In this document: positions 6,967 through 12,505 of the stretch, piece by piece
Layout of the letters: the number at the start of each line of letters is the position of its first letter
Numbering within the stretch: position 1 is the first letter of the stretch
Source: CAYHXN01 sp964373675
GTDB taxonomy: Bacteria > Patescibacteriota > Minisyncoccia > UBA6257 > WO2-44-18
Length of the DNA: 15,230 nt
NCBI GenBank assembly: GCA_964373675.1
Contig: CAYJVO010000016.1
Span: 1 to 15,230 of the forward strand
Direction of reading: 5' to 3'
The notes under the pieces: model-generated
What the model was told of the DNA's origin: nothing
The model's database searches: none
Seen by the model: the letters and a program-made list of their open reading frames with translations, nothing else
Translations under genes and position numbers: made by a program

Positions 6967-7038
6967 AGCTACTAAATACTAAAATAGTACGAATATACAA
7001 AATTTTTGTATATTAGTAAGATTCCGTATTTTGTAGCT
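6967..7038. repeat. 72-bp imperfect palindrome with TAC-AATATAC words, just before the aldolase gene
   Basis: It is bounded by AGCTAC and GTAGCT. The left arm (from CTACTAAATAC, 6969) and the inverted right arm (CTACAAAATAC...) match at most positions around an AAAATTTTT centre. The left arm agrees with that of the copy at 14138-14206 at 29 of 34 bases, so both belong to one repeat family. It ends six bases before the aldolase ATG at 7045. Confidence 0.8.
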
Positions 7039-7044
7039 AATGCC

Positions 7045-7920
7045 ATGAATCTTAGAAATATTATAGAAAAGGCAGAAAAACAAAAAGTAGCGGTGGGGCA
7101 TTTTAATATCTCCGCATTGGAGATGCTTAAAGCGATTTCTCACGCGGCGGAAAAATTGAACGTGCCAGTAATCATCGGTGTTTCGGAGGGCGAGCGGAAA
7201 TATTTAGGAGTTCATCATGTGGCAGATTTAATCACCAGCTATAACAAGGAGCATGCTAAAAACAACGGTTATCAGTTATTTTTAAACGCCGATCATACCC
7301 AAACGTTGGAAGGAGTAGAAGAAGCGGCAGGTTTGGGATTTGACGCAGTGCTATTTGACGGAAGCAAGCTGTCTTTTGAAGAAAATATTGTTCAGACCAA
7401 AAAAGCGGTGGCGATTGCCAAAGAAATAAATCCCGATATTTTAGTTGAGGGCGAAATTGGCAATATCGGCAGTGGCTCTACTATAAGACAAGAACTTCCA
7501 GAAGGTGTGGCTATAAAACCAGAAGATCTTACCAAGCCGGAAGAAGCGGCGCGGTTTATTAAAGAAACTGGCGTTGATTTACTAGCGCCGGCTGTTGGGA
7601 ATATCCATGGTATGTTCGCTAATGCGCCGGAACCTGCTCTAGACATTTCTCGCATTAAAGCGATTAAAGAAGCGATTGGCATACCATTAGTGCTTCATGG
7701 CGGTTCCGGCAATACTGACGAAGATTTTCTTGCCGCTATTAATGCGGGCGTGAGCATTATTCATATCAGCACCGAACTCCGCGTCGCCTGGAGAAAGGGA
7801 TTGGAAAAAGGCCTTCAGGAGAATCCGGAGGAAATCGCGCCGTATAAAATTATGCCAGACGCCATTGCGGAGATGAAGAAAGTGATTTATAATAGGTTGA
7901 AATTATTTAACCATCTATAG
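7045..7920 (+). CDS. fba: Class II (metal-dependent) fructose-bisphosphate-type aldolase
   Basis: Cleaves or forms a ketose 1,6-bisphosphate (fructose 1,6-bisphosphate to dihydroxyacetone phosphate plus glyceraldehyde 3-phosphate in the typical enzyme). ATG 7045 gives MNLRNIIEKAEKQKVAVGHFNI, the normal family start; a TTG at 7006 lies in the preceding palindrome and is rejected. Class II signatures: NADHTQT with D83 and zinc ligand H84, EGEIGNIGSGS (E135, E137), GNIHG with H188, and LHGGSGN with H218. The length is 291 residues. An oddity is GVSIIHISTELR near the end, where most relatives have GIxKxNxxTEL: the conserved Lys and Asn that contact substrate phosphate are Ile and His. The substrate could therefore differ (for example tagatose bisphosphate or another ketose). 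The bL25 gene starts two bases after its stop. Confidence 0.88.
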   Translation: MNLRNIIEKAEKQKVAVGHFNISALEMLKAISHAAEKLNVPVIIGVSEGERKYLGVHHVADLITSYNKEHAKNNGYQLFLNADHTQTLEGVEEAAGLGFDAVLFDGSKLSFEENIVQTKKAVAIAKEINPDILVEGEIGNIGSGSTIRQELPEGVAIKPEDLTKPEEAARFIKETGVDLLAPAVGNIHGMFANAPEPALDISRIKAIKEAIGIPLVLHGGSGNTDEDFLAAINAGVSIIHISTELRVAWRKGLEKGLQENPEEIAPYKIMPDAIAEMKKVIYNRLKLFNHL

Positions 7921-7922
7921 TT

Positions 7923-8630
7923 ATGGAACTTGCGGTTCAATTTCGCAATAAAATCGGTAAAGCCGTAAAAGCGCTTCGTAAAGAAGGTTTGGTTCCGGCT
8001 GAACTTTATGGCCGCGGAGTGGAAAATCAGCATATTTCCGTACCGGTTAAGGATTTAAAGAAGGCCATTAAGATCGCCGGCACCAACACCATCGTGACGG
8101 TTGTTTTGGATTCCCAAAAATACCCGACGCTTCTGAACGATATCCAATATGATCCGTTGACCGATGAAATTTTGAACGCCGATTTTTACCAGGTTCGGCT
8201 GGATGAGAAAATTAGAGTTAGAGTGCCGGTTGAATTTTTCGGCAGCTCACCGGCAGTTAAGGATTTGGGAGGAATTTTAGTTAAAACGATGCAGGAAATT
8301 GAAGTAGAAGTTTTGCCGACGAACTTGCCGCATTCGCTTAACGCGGATTTAAATAGTCTTAAAGAAATCGGTCAAAGCTTGCACGTTAAAGATATTCAAG
8401 TGCCGGCTGACGTTAAAGTATTGGTCGGTCCGGAAACCGTTATTGCCACGGTGACAGTTAAAATTACGGAAGAAAAGGAGGCGCCGCAGGCGGCGACAGT
8501 TGATGTAAGCGCCATTAAATCCGAGACAGAAGAAAAGAAAGCCGAACGTGAAGCGAAGAAGATTGTTGAAGGAGCGCAAGCTCCTGCCGCCGAGCCTACG
8601 GCGGGTAAGCCAACAGTAGAAAAGAAATAA
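7923..8630 (+). CDS. rplY: 50S ribosomal protein bL25 (CTC/TL5 type)
   Basis: Binds 5S rRNA in the large subunit. The N-terminal L25 domain (about 1-92) shows RNKIGKAVKALRKEGLVPAELYGRG, VPVKDLKKAI, LLNDIQYDPLTDEILNADFYQV. The second TL5/CTC beta domain (about 93-182) shows RVRVPVEFFGSSPAVKDLGGILVKTMQEIEVEVLPTNLP and IGQSLHVKDIQVPADVKVL. A low-complexity tail (about 183-235) rich in Glu, Lys, Ala and Pro follows. The 235-residue length matches the long form. It starts two bases after the aldolase stop without a clear Shine-Dalgarno sequence, so it is probably translated by coupling. Eight bases after its stop the scaffold gap begins, so any terminator is not visible. Confidence 0.95.
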   Translation: MELAVQFRNKIGKAVKALRKEGLVPAELYGRGVENQHISVPVKDLKKAIKIAGTNTIVTVVLDSQKYPTLLNDIQYDPLTDEILNADFYQVRLDEKIRVRVPVEFFGSSPAVKDLGGILVKTMQEIEVEVLPTNLPHSLNADLNSLKEIGQSLHVKDIQVPADVKVLVGPETVIATVTVKITEEKEAPQAATVDVSAIKSETEEKKAEREAKKIVEGAQAPAAEPTAGKPTVEKK

Positions 8631-8638
8631 ACTCGGAT

Positions 8639-8648
8639 NNNNNNNNNN
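8639..8648. other. Scaffold gap (10 N)
   Basis: Ten unresolved bases separate the bL25 gene from the next promoter. Ten N is a common placeholder, so the true size and content of the gap are unknown, and linkage across it depends on scaffolding. Confidence 0.97.
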
Positions 8649-8667
8649 AAATTTAGAATTTCGGATT

Positions 8668-8673
8668 TATAAT
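8668..8673 (+). promoter_or_regulatory. -10 element of the lytic transglycosylase gene (leaderless-like)
   Basis: A consensus TATAAT ends six bases before the ATG at 8680, the same spacing as at 668-680. The -35 region, if any, falls in or next to the N gap. No Shine-Dalgarno sequence is present. Confidence 0.5.
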
Positions 8674-8679
8674 TTATAT

Positions 8680-10002
8680 ATGCGCTCCATAAGCGTATTT
8701 TTTATCATCGCAGCCTTATCCTCCATCTTCTATCCTCTACTTTCCTTTAATCCGGTTTTCGCTCAAGCCACTAATGAAGAACGGGCTTTGTTAGAGCGCC
8801 AGCTGGCGGAATTGGAATCCCAAATTGCCCAGCACGAGGCGACTATTACTGAATACCAAAAGCAGGGAAAAACCCTGCAGGGGGAGATCGGCAATTTAAA
8901 TGCAAAAATTAATAAGCTGAACCTGCAAATTAAAGCCGTTACTCTTTCTTTGGTGAAATTAGATAAAGAGATTTCCGAAACGAAAAGCCAGATAAAGACG
9001 ACAGAGGAGAAAATTGATTTAAATAAAGAAGCTTTGCGCCGAGCCATCTGGGCTGTTTATGAGAGCGACCGCCAAGGACTGATGGCCGTTCTTTTAAACA
9101 GCCGGACGCTTTCCGATTTTGTTGGTGATGTCAACAATTTGGTGAAATTGCAGAAAACTCTTACAGTAACAGTAAACACCATAACTGATTTGCGAAATCA
9201 GCTGGTCAAAGAAAAAGAGAATCTGGAAGAAAAACGAGATGACGCCGCGGCGCTGAAATCAATTCAAGATAACCAGCGTTTGTCCCTGCAGTCGGTAAGA
9301 ACCGATAAAAATCAATTACTGGCGGTCACTAAAGGGCGGGAATCAAAGTTTCAGGCGACATTGAAAGAAACAAAAAAGACGGCCGCGGAAATTAGGAGAA
9401 GAATCTTCCAGTTTTTTGGCGGCGGCGAAATGAGTTTTGAAGAAGCGTATCAATTAGCGAAACTCGCTTCGCAAGCGACCGGTGTGCGAACCGCCTTTAT
9501 ACTGGCAATTTTGGATAAAGAGTCGGCTTTGGGACAAAATGTTGGTCGCTGTTCGTACGAAAAGGCAATGCATCCCATTCGTGATTTACCGCTCTTTCTT
9601 GCTTTGATTGTGAAATTAAAAGAAGCTGGGACTGCGCCGCCGGAGCCGATTATGGTTTCTTGCCCTAACCGTGACGGCGCTTATGGGGGCGCAATGGGGC
9701 CGGCACAGTTTATTCCTTCAACTTGGAATTTGTATGGAGCTCGCGTTTCCGAATTAACCGGCCATAATCCAGCCTCTCCTTGGAATAACGGAGACGCGAT
9801 TATGGGAACAGCGGTTTATATGAAAGATCTTTTGAATACTTGTGCTAACACCGACGGTTTAAGCGGGCTTGCCCAAGAGCGTTGTGCTGCCGGTCGCTAC
9901 TATGCTGGGCGTCGCTGGAGGACTTACCAGTGGACATACGGTGACCGTGCAGTGACAAAAGCCCAGCAGTTCCAGCAGGATATAGACATCTTGAATTCCT
10001 AG
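8680..10002 (+). CDS. Secreted coiled-coil lytic murein transglycosylase-like protein
   Basis: A predicted exported cell-wall enzyme cutting peptidoglycan glycan strands. The signal peptide (1-28) has a hydrophobic core and the cleavage-like site VFA-QA. Residues about 32-245 form a long coiled coil rich in Glu, Lys and Gln (ERALLERQLAELESQIAQHE...), similar in layout to EnvC/CwlO/PcsB N-terminal regions that tether or control hydrolases. The C-terminal part (about 250-440) is a lysozyme-like transglycosylase domain of the MltB/SLT type: ILDKESALGQN with candidate catalytic Glu E281, GAMGPAQFIPSTW from G337, NPASPWNNGDAIMGTAVYM and RYYAGRRWRTYQWTYGDRAV. Four or more cysteines (CSYEK, SCPNRD, CANTDG, RCAAG) could form disulfides outside the cell. 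Fusion of an EnvC-like coil to a transglycosylase rather than to an M23 peptidase is notable. Confidence in the exact subfamily is moderate. Confidence 0.85.
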   Translation: MRSISVFFIIAALSSIFYPLLSFNPVFAQATNEERALLERQLAELESQIAQHEATITEYQKQGKTLQGEIGNLNAKINKLNLQIKAVTLSLVKLDKEISETKSQIKTTEEKIDLNKEALRRAIWAVYESDRQGLMAVLLNSRTLSDFVGDVNNLVKLQKTLTVTVNTITDLRNQLVKEKENLEEKRDDAAALKSIQDNQRLSLQSVRTDKNQLLAVTKGRESKFQATLKETKKTAAEIRRRIFQFFGGGEMSFEEAYQLAKLASQATGVRTAFILAILDKESALGQNVGRCSYEKAMHPIRDLPLFLALIVKLKEAGTAPPEPIMVSCPNRDGAYGGAMGPAQFIPSTWNLYGARVSELTGHNPASPWNNGDAIMGTAVYMKDLLNTCANTDGLSGLAQERCAAGRYYAGRRWRTYQWTYGDRAVTKAQQFQQDIDILNS

Positions 10003-10081
10003 CATAATTTTTGGGTGGGGTATCGCTATTTTTGCGATCGCTCCTATGTGATACCTCTAGGTATTAACTTACCAAAAGAGC

Positions 10082-10110
10082 TTGACAGAAGGCAAATTGT
10101 AGTATATAAT
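10082..10110 (+). promoter_or_regulatory. Perfect consensus sigma-70 promoter of the lipoprotein-protease gene
   Basis: TTGACA (10082-10087), a 17-base spacer and TATAAT (10105-10110). The expected start point is about 10116-10118. The 80 bases upstream (10003-10081) carry small overlapping inverted repeats: ATCGC/GCGAT at 10022-10038, and GATACC plus GGTAT segments around 10019-10064. These may be an operator; no protein can be named. Confidence 0.85.
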
Positions 10111-10115
10111 TTAAG

Positions 10116-10176
10116 CAATCTTGGATTAGTCAGGCCCGATCGCCTGTAAGTGGCGTAAGACCAAATCCGAGGGTTG
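10116..10176 (+). ncRNA. Structured 5' leader element of unknown class
   Basis: CAATCTTGGATT (10116-10127) pairs with AATCCGAGGGTTG (10164-10176), a 12-bp stem with one bulged G that begins exactly at the predicted transcription start. Inside are CAGGC/GCCTG (10131-10135 with 10142-10146) and a weak TGG/CCA pair, giving a possible three-way junction. GTAAG occurs three times (10146, 10155, 10178). The remaining 31 bases reach the ATG at 10208. It resembles a riboswitch or 5' stabilising structure, but I cannot match it to a known class. Confidence 0.5.
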
Positions 10177-10207
10177 CGTAAGCTCTTTAATTTAATGGGG
10201 TTGTCCG

Positions 10208-10921
10208 ATGAGAAATTGTCGGCTGACACGGTTTGAAATCGGTCTGCGCGGTTGGTTGCTAGTGTTTTTGGTAGCGATGGCTGGATGTGCCCTGGCTGTT
10301 TCCAAGACAGAAACAAAAGCCAAGGTCACGGTCATTGTTATTGAGCCAGAGCCGGTAGCGGCACCGGCAGTCGTTCCCAAGAGAACCGACATAACCAACA
10401 ACGGGGTTGTCCAAAAATATCTGGCGAAGCTTACTCCCCAAGTACGGGAGCGGGTTTCTAAGGTATTTTCGGTGGAGAAGGAGCATCTGGCGGGGCTCTA
10501 TAAAACCAGCAAAGGCGGCCTCTGGCCTGTGGCAGGGCACTGCCACAGCGATCAGGGGATTATTTGCTTGGCGCCGGACGTGATGGATAAATACCCCAGC
10601 GTTCTTTGGCATGAGGGAGCTCATGCTTACCATAGCTATCTTCGCAAGAAGGGCGATTTCGACGCTGGGTGGAAACCCGGCGACGAAATCACAGAGTACG
10701 CTCAAGATGCGACCAAAACCACCGGCGATTTCATAGAAGATGTCGCCGAGTGGGTCGGCGAGATCACAAAGGCGGTCAACGGGGAGAACTCGGTCTTTGA
10801 TAGCAAGTTTGATTGGACCGAACTGCGCCGAAGCCGCCCCCAGCATCTTGTCAGGTACCGGTTCATCAGCCAGGATGACTTGAAAAAGTTCCTGGCTAAG
10901 TATCCGAAAGCCAAACCCTGA
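10208..10921 (+). CDS. Predicted lipoprotein with HExxH zinc metallopeptidase motif
   Basis: The N-terminus has a basic start, a hydrophobic stretch (about 14-26) and the lipobox-like MAGC with C27 as the lipidated residue, so the protein is probably anchored on the outer face of the membrane. A Pro/Ala/Val-rich linker (about 40-58) leads to the catalytic part. HEGAH (135-139) within VLWHEGAHAYHSYL is a classic HExxH zinc motif, and FIEDVAEWVGEI (E177 or E181) is a plausible third-ligand helix as in gluzincins. GHCHSDQGIICLAP upstream carries two cysteines. I do not recognise the exact family. Codons are more GC-rich than in neighbouring genes (many GCC, GGC, ACC). It has its own consensus promoter, a structured leader and a terminator, so it is a single-gene unit; transfer is possible but unproven. 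The ATG at 10208 has only a weak upstream GGGG. Confidence 0.72.
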   Translation: MRNCRLTRFEIGLRGWLLVFLVAMAGCALAVSKTETKAKVTVIVIEPEPVAAPAVVPKRTDITNNGVVQKYLAKLTPQVRERVSKVFSVEKEHLAGLYKTSKGGLWPVAGHCHSDQGIICLAPDVMDKYPSVLWHEGAHAYHSYLRKKGDFDAGWKPGDEITEYAQDATKTTGDFIEDVAEWVGEITKAVNGENSVFDSKFDWTELRRSRPQHLVRYRFISQDDLKKFLAKYPKAKP

Positions 10922-10929
10922 CAAACGCA

Positions 10930-10960
10930 CCCCCAAACCAAAAGGTTTGGGGGATTTAAT
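10930..10960 (+). terminator. Terminator after the lipoprotein-protease gene
   Basis: CCCCCAAACC (10930-10939) and GGTTTGGGGG (10944-10953) form a perfect 10-bp stem with an AAAA loop, followed by ATTTAATTTT. Confidence 0.85.
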
Positions 10961-10982
10961 TTTCCAAATTATTACAAATCGC

Positions 10983-11000
10983 GGCGCTAGCGCCTTTTTT
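10983..11000 (+). terminator. Second terminator-like palindrome with T6
   Basis: The 12-base palindrome GGCGCTAGCGCC (10983-10994) is followed immediately by six T. As RNA only a 4-bp stem with CTAG loop can form, so it is weaker than the upstream terminator and may act as a backup. Confidence 0.45.
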
Positions 11001-11046
11001 GCTTCGCGTTATTATTTAGTTAGACAATTCATTACTTCGGGAGTGA

Positions 11047-11292
11047 GTGACGGATTTGGAATTAAAGAAAAAATTGGCTAGGTTTTCATTAGATTTTTTA
11101 CGTTCAGAAAATATCACGACTAAATTGATTTCGCATTTGATCATTTACTCGCGATGTCAACTCGCCCTTTCTCATCCCTTAAATGGTAAAAGCATGAAAT
11201 CCGAGGTAGAGGACTGCCCGTCTTTCAAAGCGACCAACTGGTCGCTTTTTCATCTTACTGCTATCTCGTGTAATAGTAGTCTAACGCGTTAG
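11047..11292 (+). other. Doubtful short reading frame in the interval before the release factor gene
   Basis: A GTG preceded by GGGAG opens an 81-codon frame. The first about 40 codons (TDLELKKKLARFSLDFLRSENITTKL) look protein-like, but the rest reads through a terminator (11227-11250) and ends in a palindrome, so a full-length product is unlikely. It may be a decayed gene start, a short peptide, or simply the 5' part of a small RNA that ends at the terminator. No family is recognised. Confidence 0.25.
11227..11250 (+). terminator. Rho-independent terminator
   Basis: AAAGCGACCA (11227-11236) and TGGTCGCTTT (11239-11248) are perfect inverse copies and are followed by more T. The arms start with A, so it could also act weakly in the opposite direction for the release factor gene. 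The transcript it ends on the plus strand would start around 11000-11045. Confidence 0.75.
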
Positions 11293-11334
11293 ACTACTAT
11301 TACGCGTAATAGTGGTGTTTTGACGCGTCAAAAC
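11267..11334. repeat. Cluster of three palindromes, each centred on ACGCGT
   Basis: First, a perfect 34-bp palindrome at 11270-11303 (40 bp with one mismatched pair at 11267-11306). Second, ACTATTACGCGTAATAGT (11296-11313), which overlaps it. Third, GTTTTGACGCGTCAAAAC (11317-11334). All three have ACGCGT at the exact centre (11284, 11302 and 11323). The cluster ends 38 bases beyond the 3' end of the release factor gene. Confidence 0.9.
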
Positions 11335-11371
11335 GATAAGCCCGCCGCGACTTAAAATGATTTAATGAGAT

Positions 11372-12094
11372 TTAAGATTTTCCGATTTTTTTCAAAAGGA
11401 CATCCAAGTCGCCGTCTAGTATTTTTTCTATGCCGTGGACTTTTACGTTGAATCGGTGGTCGGTGATGCGGTCGTCGGGGAAATTGTAGGTACGGATTTT
11501 TTCAGAGCGATCGGCGGTGCCGACCTGTTCACGGCGGGCAGCAGTGATGTTGCCAACCTCTTTTGATTTTTGCATTTCGTAAAGTTTAGCACGGAGAACC
11601 TCCATAGCCCGCTCGCGGTTAGCATGCTGAGATCTTTCCTCCCGCGAAGAAACCATAATGCCGGTGGGTTTATGCAAAATCCGGACGGCGGATTCAATTT
11701 TATTGACATTCTGGCCGCCCGGGCCGCCGGCGCGGGAAAAACTAACCTCAAGATCGCCTTGATTTATATTAACTTCTTTCGGTTCCACAACCGGCAAAAT
11801 CGCCACGGTGGCGGTGGAAGTGTGGACACGGCCGGCTTTTTCGGTTTTGGGAATGCGTTGGATGCGATGGACCCCGGATTCTTGCTTGAGAGCGTCGTAA
11901 GCTCCTTCTCCGGTAATACGGCTGATGAAAGTTTTGTATCCGCCGATGGTACCGGGAGAAGAGTCAGAGACAGCAAAAACCCAGCCGCGTTTAGCGGCGT
12001 ATTTTTGATACATCCGTACAAGATCGCCGGCAAAAATTGAGGCTTCGTCGCCACCGGTTCCGGCTCTAACTTCTAAGACGATCTTATTAGTCAT
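11372..12094 (-). CDS. prfA: Peptide chain release factor 1, form lacking N-terminal domain 1
   Basis: Recognises UAA/UAG in the ribosomal A site and triggers peptide release. The protein starts almost directly with the PCRF-domain signature EVRAGTGGDEASIFAGDLVRMY, which lies near residue 115 in full-size RF1. QESGVHRIQRIPKTEKAGRVHTS holds the stop-codon tripeptide position at 82-84, here PKT where RF1 usually has PAT or PVT. The catalytic loop is RAGGPGGQNVNK with GGQ at 126-128. The 240-residue length is about 120 less than the usual 350-360. The truncation is real in this sequence: an in-frame TAA lies 13-15 bases upstream of the ATG, and a promoter-like TTGATA/TATACT pair lies just before. 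Domain 1 normally contacts the stalk base and RF3, so this RF1 may work without RF3. PrfH-like rescue factors are also short, but the conserved RF1 context favours RF1. Confidence 0.88.
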   Translation of the reverse strand: MTNKIVLEVRAGTGGDEASIFAGDLVRMYQKYAAKRGWVFAVSDSSPGTIGGYKTFISRITGEGAYDALKQESGVHRIQRIPKTEKAGRVHTSTATVAILPVVEPKEVNINQGDLEVSFSRAGGPGGQNVNKIESAVRILHKPTGIMVSSREERSQHANRERAMEVLRAKLYEMQKSKEVGNITAARREQVGTADRSEKIRTYNFPDDRITDHRFNVKVHGIEKILDGDLDVLLKKIGKS

Positions 12095-12137
12095 AGTTCC
12101 ATCAATTTATCAAAACTTGACTTTTTAGTAAAGTTTT

Positions 12138-12167
12138 AGTATATTTAAGAAGGTTAAAAAATATCAA
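12138..12167 (-). promoter_or_regulatory. Putative promoter of the release factor gene
   Basis: On the minus strand, TTGATA (12167-12162), an 18-base spacer and TATACT (12143-12138). The expected start near 12131 leaves a leader of about 36 bases before the ATG at 12094. A GATGGA close to the ATG may serve as a weak ribosome binding site. Confidence 0.5.
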
Positions 12168-12212
12168 CAAGAAAAAAAGTGACCGCAAGAGGTTTAATCA
12201 TTAGCTTTTTCC

Positions 12213-12237
12213 ACGACTCAACAAAGAGTCGTTTTTT
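12213..12237 (+). terminator. Plus-strand terminator with no visible gene before it
   Basis: ACGACTC (12213-12219), loop AACAAA, GAGTCGT (12226-12232), then T6. It points away from the release factor gene and ends transcripts coming from about 12100-12210 on the plus strand, where no reading frame is visible. It may end a small RNA opposite the release factor promoter. Confidence 0.7.
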
Positions 12238-12262
12238 ATATACCTGAACTTCCGAACGAAAA

Positions 12263-12322
12263 CCACGGCCGGCCTACTCCGCCGTAGTAGCCTACGGCTA
12301 CGAAGGCTGGATAAGGCCGTGG
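12263..12322. repeat. GC-rich nested hairpin element
   Basis: Outer arms CCACGGCC (12263-12270) and GGCCGTGG (12315-12322), inner perfect stem GCCGTAG/CTACGGC (12281-12287 with 12292-12298). There is no T tract and no reading frame. It looks like a REP-type intergenic element. Confidence 0.7.
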
Positions 12323-12350
12323 AAGTGTGGGTATATCCGCTGTCATTATG

Positions 12351-12393
12351 TCATTGCGAACCCCGACACTTCGGTCGGGGTGAGGCAATCTTA
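12351..12393. repeat. REP-like hairpin with CATTGCGAA and GGCAATCTTA ends
   Basis: Central stem CCCCGAC/GTCGGGG (12361-12367 with 12374-12380), outer pair ATTGC/GCAAT (12353-12357 with 12385-12389). The end words resemble the TCATTGCGAG...GCAATCT palindromes that I recall from intergenic regions of several bacterial groups. Confidence 0.65.
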
Positions 12394-12399
12394 CATTTT

Positions 12400-12446
12400 A
12401 TAGCGCTTCGCTATTACGCGTCATAGTGCTATGACGCGTAATAGCG
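12400..12446. repeat. Second ACGCGT palindrome element, between the bL31 and release factor genes
   Basis: Perfect 18-base inverse arms CGCTATTACGCGTCATAG (12409-12426) and CTATGACGCGTAATAGCG (12429-12446) with a 2-base centre, each arm containing ACGCGT. A short hairpin ATAGCG-CTT-CGCTAT (12400-12414) overlaps the left edge. The words CTATTACGCGT and ACGCGTAATAG are shared with the cluster at 11267-11334. Confidence 0.88.
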
Positions 12447-12505
12447 GGAGGGATAAAAATAAAAAAACGTTATCCGAAAAGTTTTCTATACGAATCTCCC
12501 CAGTT

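Noticed and set aside
7006..7044. TTG start for the aldolase
   Set aside because: The added 13 residues come from the palindromic repeat and do not match the family N-terminus.
10259..10936. 225-residue open frame on the minus strand
   Set aside because: It is antisense to the lipoprotein-protease gene, which has a promoter, signal sequence, HExxH motif and terminator.
11190..11250. tRNA-like or tmRNA fragment (GGTAGAGGACTG)
   Set aside because: No cloverleaf, T-loop or CCA-end arrangement could be built around it.
11267..11334. CRISPR array
   Set aside because: The repeats are palindromes directly abutting each other, with no unique spacers and no cas genes.
11372..12094. PrfH (short rescue release factor)
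   Set aside because: The sequence keeps the RF1 PCRF signature, the RIPxTE...GRVHTS context and the RF1-type C-terminus; only domain 1 is missing.
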